In this document: positions 4,912-5,759 of the stretch, piece after piece
Layout of the letters: the number at the start of each line of letters is the position of its first letter
How positions within the stretch are numbered: position 1 is the stretch's first letter
Assembly (NCBI GenBank): GCA_005880175.1
Contig: VBJR01000295.1
Coordinates: forward strand, 1 to 5,759
Direction of reading: 5' to 3'
Length of the DNA stretch: 5,759 nt
Source: Chloroflexota bacterium
Lineage (GTDB): Bacteria > Chloroflexota > Dormibacteria > Dormibacterales > Dormibacteraceae
Notes under the pieces: model-generated
What the model saw: the letters and a program-made list of their open reading frames with translations, nothing else
Told to the model about the DNA's origin: nothing
The model's database searches: none
Position numbers and translations under genes: made by a program

Positions 4912-5759
4912 GTGCCCCGAAGGAGATTGTCCATGCGTCAAGTCAGCGAGGTGCTGCGGCTTCGGGCCGAGGGCCTGAGCCTGCGCCAGATCGGCCGGAG
5001 CCTGGGGATCGGCGTCACCACGGCACACGAGTACCTGTGGCGGGCCAGTGCGGCGGGCCTGGAGTGGCCGCTGCCGGAGGGCCTGGACGCCGAGGAGCTG
5101 GAGGCCAGGCTGTTCCGGCTGGAGGAGAGCGGGCCGCACACGACGCGACCGGAGCCGGACTGGTTGGAGGTCCACAAGGAGCTGCGCCGGGGCAAGCACG
5201 TGACCCTGCGCCTGCTCTGGCTGGAGTACCGGCGGGAGCGGCCGGAGGGCTGGGGGTACACGCAGTTCTGCGTCCGGTACCGGCGCTGGCAGGGCCGCCA
5301 GGACGTGGTGATGCGGCAGGAGCACCCGGCCGGGGAGCGGGTGTTCGTGGACTTCTGCGGGGACACGGTGCCAGTGACCGACCCGGAGACGGGCGAGGTG
5401 TACGAGGCGCAGATCTTCGTGGCGGTGCTGGGGGCCAGCGGCTACCTGTACGCGGAGGCCGTGCGGCGGCAGGACCTGGAGTCCTGGCTGGGCCTGCACG
5501 TGCGGGCCCTGGAGTTCTTCGGCGGTGTGACGCGGGTGCTGGTGCCGGACAACCTGAAGGCCGGGGTGACCAAGGCCTGCTGGTACGAGCCCGAGCTCAA
5601 CCCCAGCTACCTGGAGCTGGCCCGGTACTACGGGACCGTGATCCTGCCCACCCGGCCCAGGCACCCGCGCGACAAGGTCTTGGCATTTGACTGCACCTCA
5701 TCGGCGGGATTCGATACGAGTGGGCTTGGCGCACTCATCGTGGAACCGGTGGTTTGCGA
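4912..5759 (+). pseudogene. istA: IS21-family transposase IstA, broken after about codon 255 and fused to foreign sequence
   Basis: IstA is the DDE transposase of IS21-family elements. From GTG 4912 the N-terminal HTH spans about residues 12-45 (EVLRLRAEGLSLRQIGRSLG then VTTAHEYLWRA). A linker domain follows, then the RNase H-like catalytic core: D147 in RVFVDFCGDTV and D213 in RVLVPDNLKAGV. The sequence follows the family to ILPTRPRHPRDK (ending at 5676). The family then normally continues with a 'K-x-E' segment carrying the catalytic Glu, but here the protein becomes VLAFDCTSSAGFDTSGLGAL without a stop up to the window edge. About half of a normal (roughly 500-aa) IstA is missing, including the third catalytic residue, so it cannot be active. 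Confidence 0.85.
5677..5759 (+). other. Unrelated sequence at istA breakpoint with STAS-domain-like motif (partial)
   Basis: After the istA break the same frame reads VLAFDCTSSAGFDTSGLGAL, then IVEPVVC to the edge. This matches the core of STAS domains (anti-sigma factor antagonists): a beta strand ending in Asp, eight residues to a second Asp, then [ST]-S-G-L-G-A-L. It may be the inside of an anti-anti-sigma or similar gene into which the IS material was joined. Only 27 residues are visible, base composition is less GC-rich than the istA part, and the opposite strand is also open here, so the assignment is tentative. Confidence 0.35.

Larger units (their letters stand above)
4703..5676 (+). 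mobile_element. IS21-family element IS21-b, left end (interrupted)
   Basis: The left end is inferred at about 4703 (TGCGTAGAACGG), where sigma-factor sequence gives way to IS21-type subterminal repeats, followed by a short leader, istA and no istB. The element is cut at about 5676 inside istA by unrelated sequence. Its end repeats (TCGGCTGAA and GAACG type) differ from those of IS21-a at 161-212, so the two ends belong to different IS21-family elements although they point the same way. The target duplication cannot be examined because the right end is not present. Confidence 0.7.

Noticed and set aside
4693..5664. Minus-strand open frame of 323 codons over istA
   Set aside because: It is a GC-rich shadow of istA, repetitive Pro/Gln/Leu/His composition, and reads through the IS21 terminal repeats without any domain.
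5676..5738. Minus-strand start (ATG at 5738, MSAPSPLVSNPADEV) at the right edge
   Set aside because: The frame is open only across the breakpoint into antisense istA, and the plus-strand STAS-like pattern is a better explanation; too short to decide.
1..5759. CRISPR arrays, tRNA or rRNA genes
   Set aside because: No regularly spaced identical repeats other than IS terminal repeats, and no cloverleaf or rRNA-like sequence was noticed on either strand.

Overview
This is a GC-rich stretch of bacterial DNA dominated by insertion sequences that have landed in, beside and on top of each other. Between them lie two small islands of non-transposon genes. High GC, strong GC3 bias, GTG/TTG starts, an apparent leaderless promoter and the IS types present fit an actinobacterial or Chloroflexota-like genome, but nothing here (no rRNA or core housekeeping gene) fixes the taxon. 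The number of broken genes points to a plastic accessory region.

Layout. (1) 1-212: the right end of an IS21-family element (IS21-a): the tail of its helper ATPase gene istB and its terminal repeats. (2) 213-468: the left end of an IS3-family element on the minus strand; its orfA is cut after about 68 codons by IS21-a, so the two are nested. (3) 589-2917, minus strand: three small genes of unknown function: a 143-aa helix-turn-helix (HTH) protein, a 108-aa helical protein and an 80-aa beta-barrel-like protein. A 1182-bp IS630-family element (884-2065, opposite orientation) is inserted exactly in the stop codon of the middle gene. Its transposase carries a -1 frameshift. (4) 3158-4710, plus strand: a protein with two tandem ClpX-type zinc fingers but no ATPase domain, a 79-aa predicted membrane protein, and an ECF-type sigma factor that overlaps it by GTGA. 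(5) About 4703-5676: the left end of a second, different IS21-family element (IS21-b). It truncates the sigma factor before region 4 and carries istA up to about codon 255. (6) 5677-5759: unrelated sequence joined in frame to istA, with a STAS-like DTSGLGAL motif.

The HTH gene and the zinc-finger gene diverge from about 240 bp that holds a good promoter (TTGACG-17-TACGTT) placed so that transcription would start at the HTH gene's ATG. A perfect palindrome overlaps its -35 box, suggesting a leaderless and possibly autoregulated gene. The zinc-finger, membrane and sigma genes run in one direction and may have been one regulatory unit, now disabled at the sigma gene. I do not see a complete known defence, toxin-antitoxin, CRISPR or metabolic system. 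The most unusual intact protein is the stand-alone double ClpX-type zinc-finger protein.
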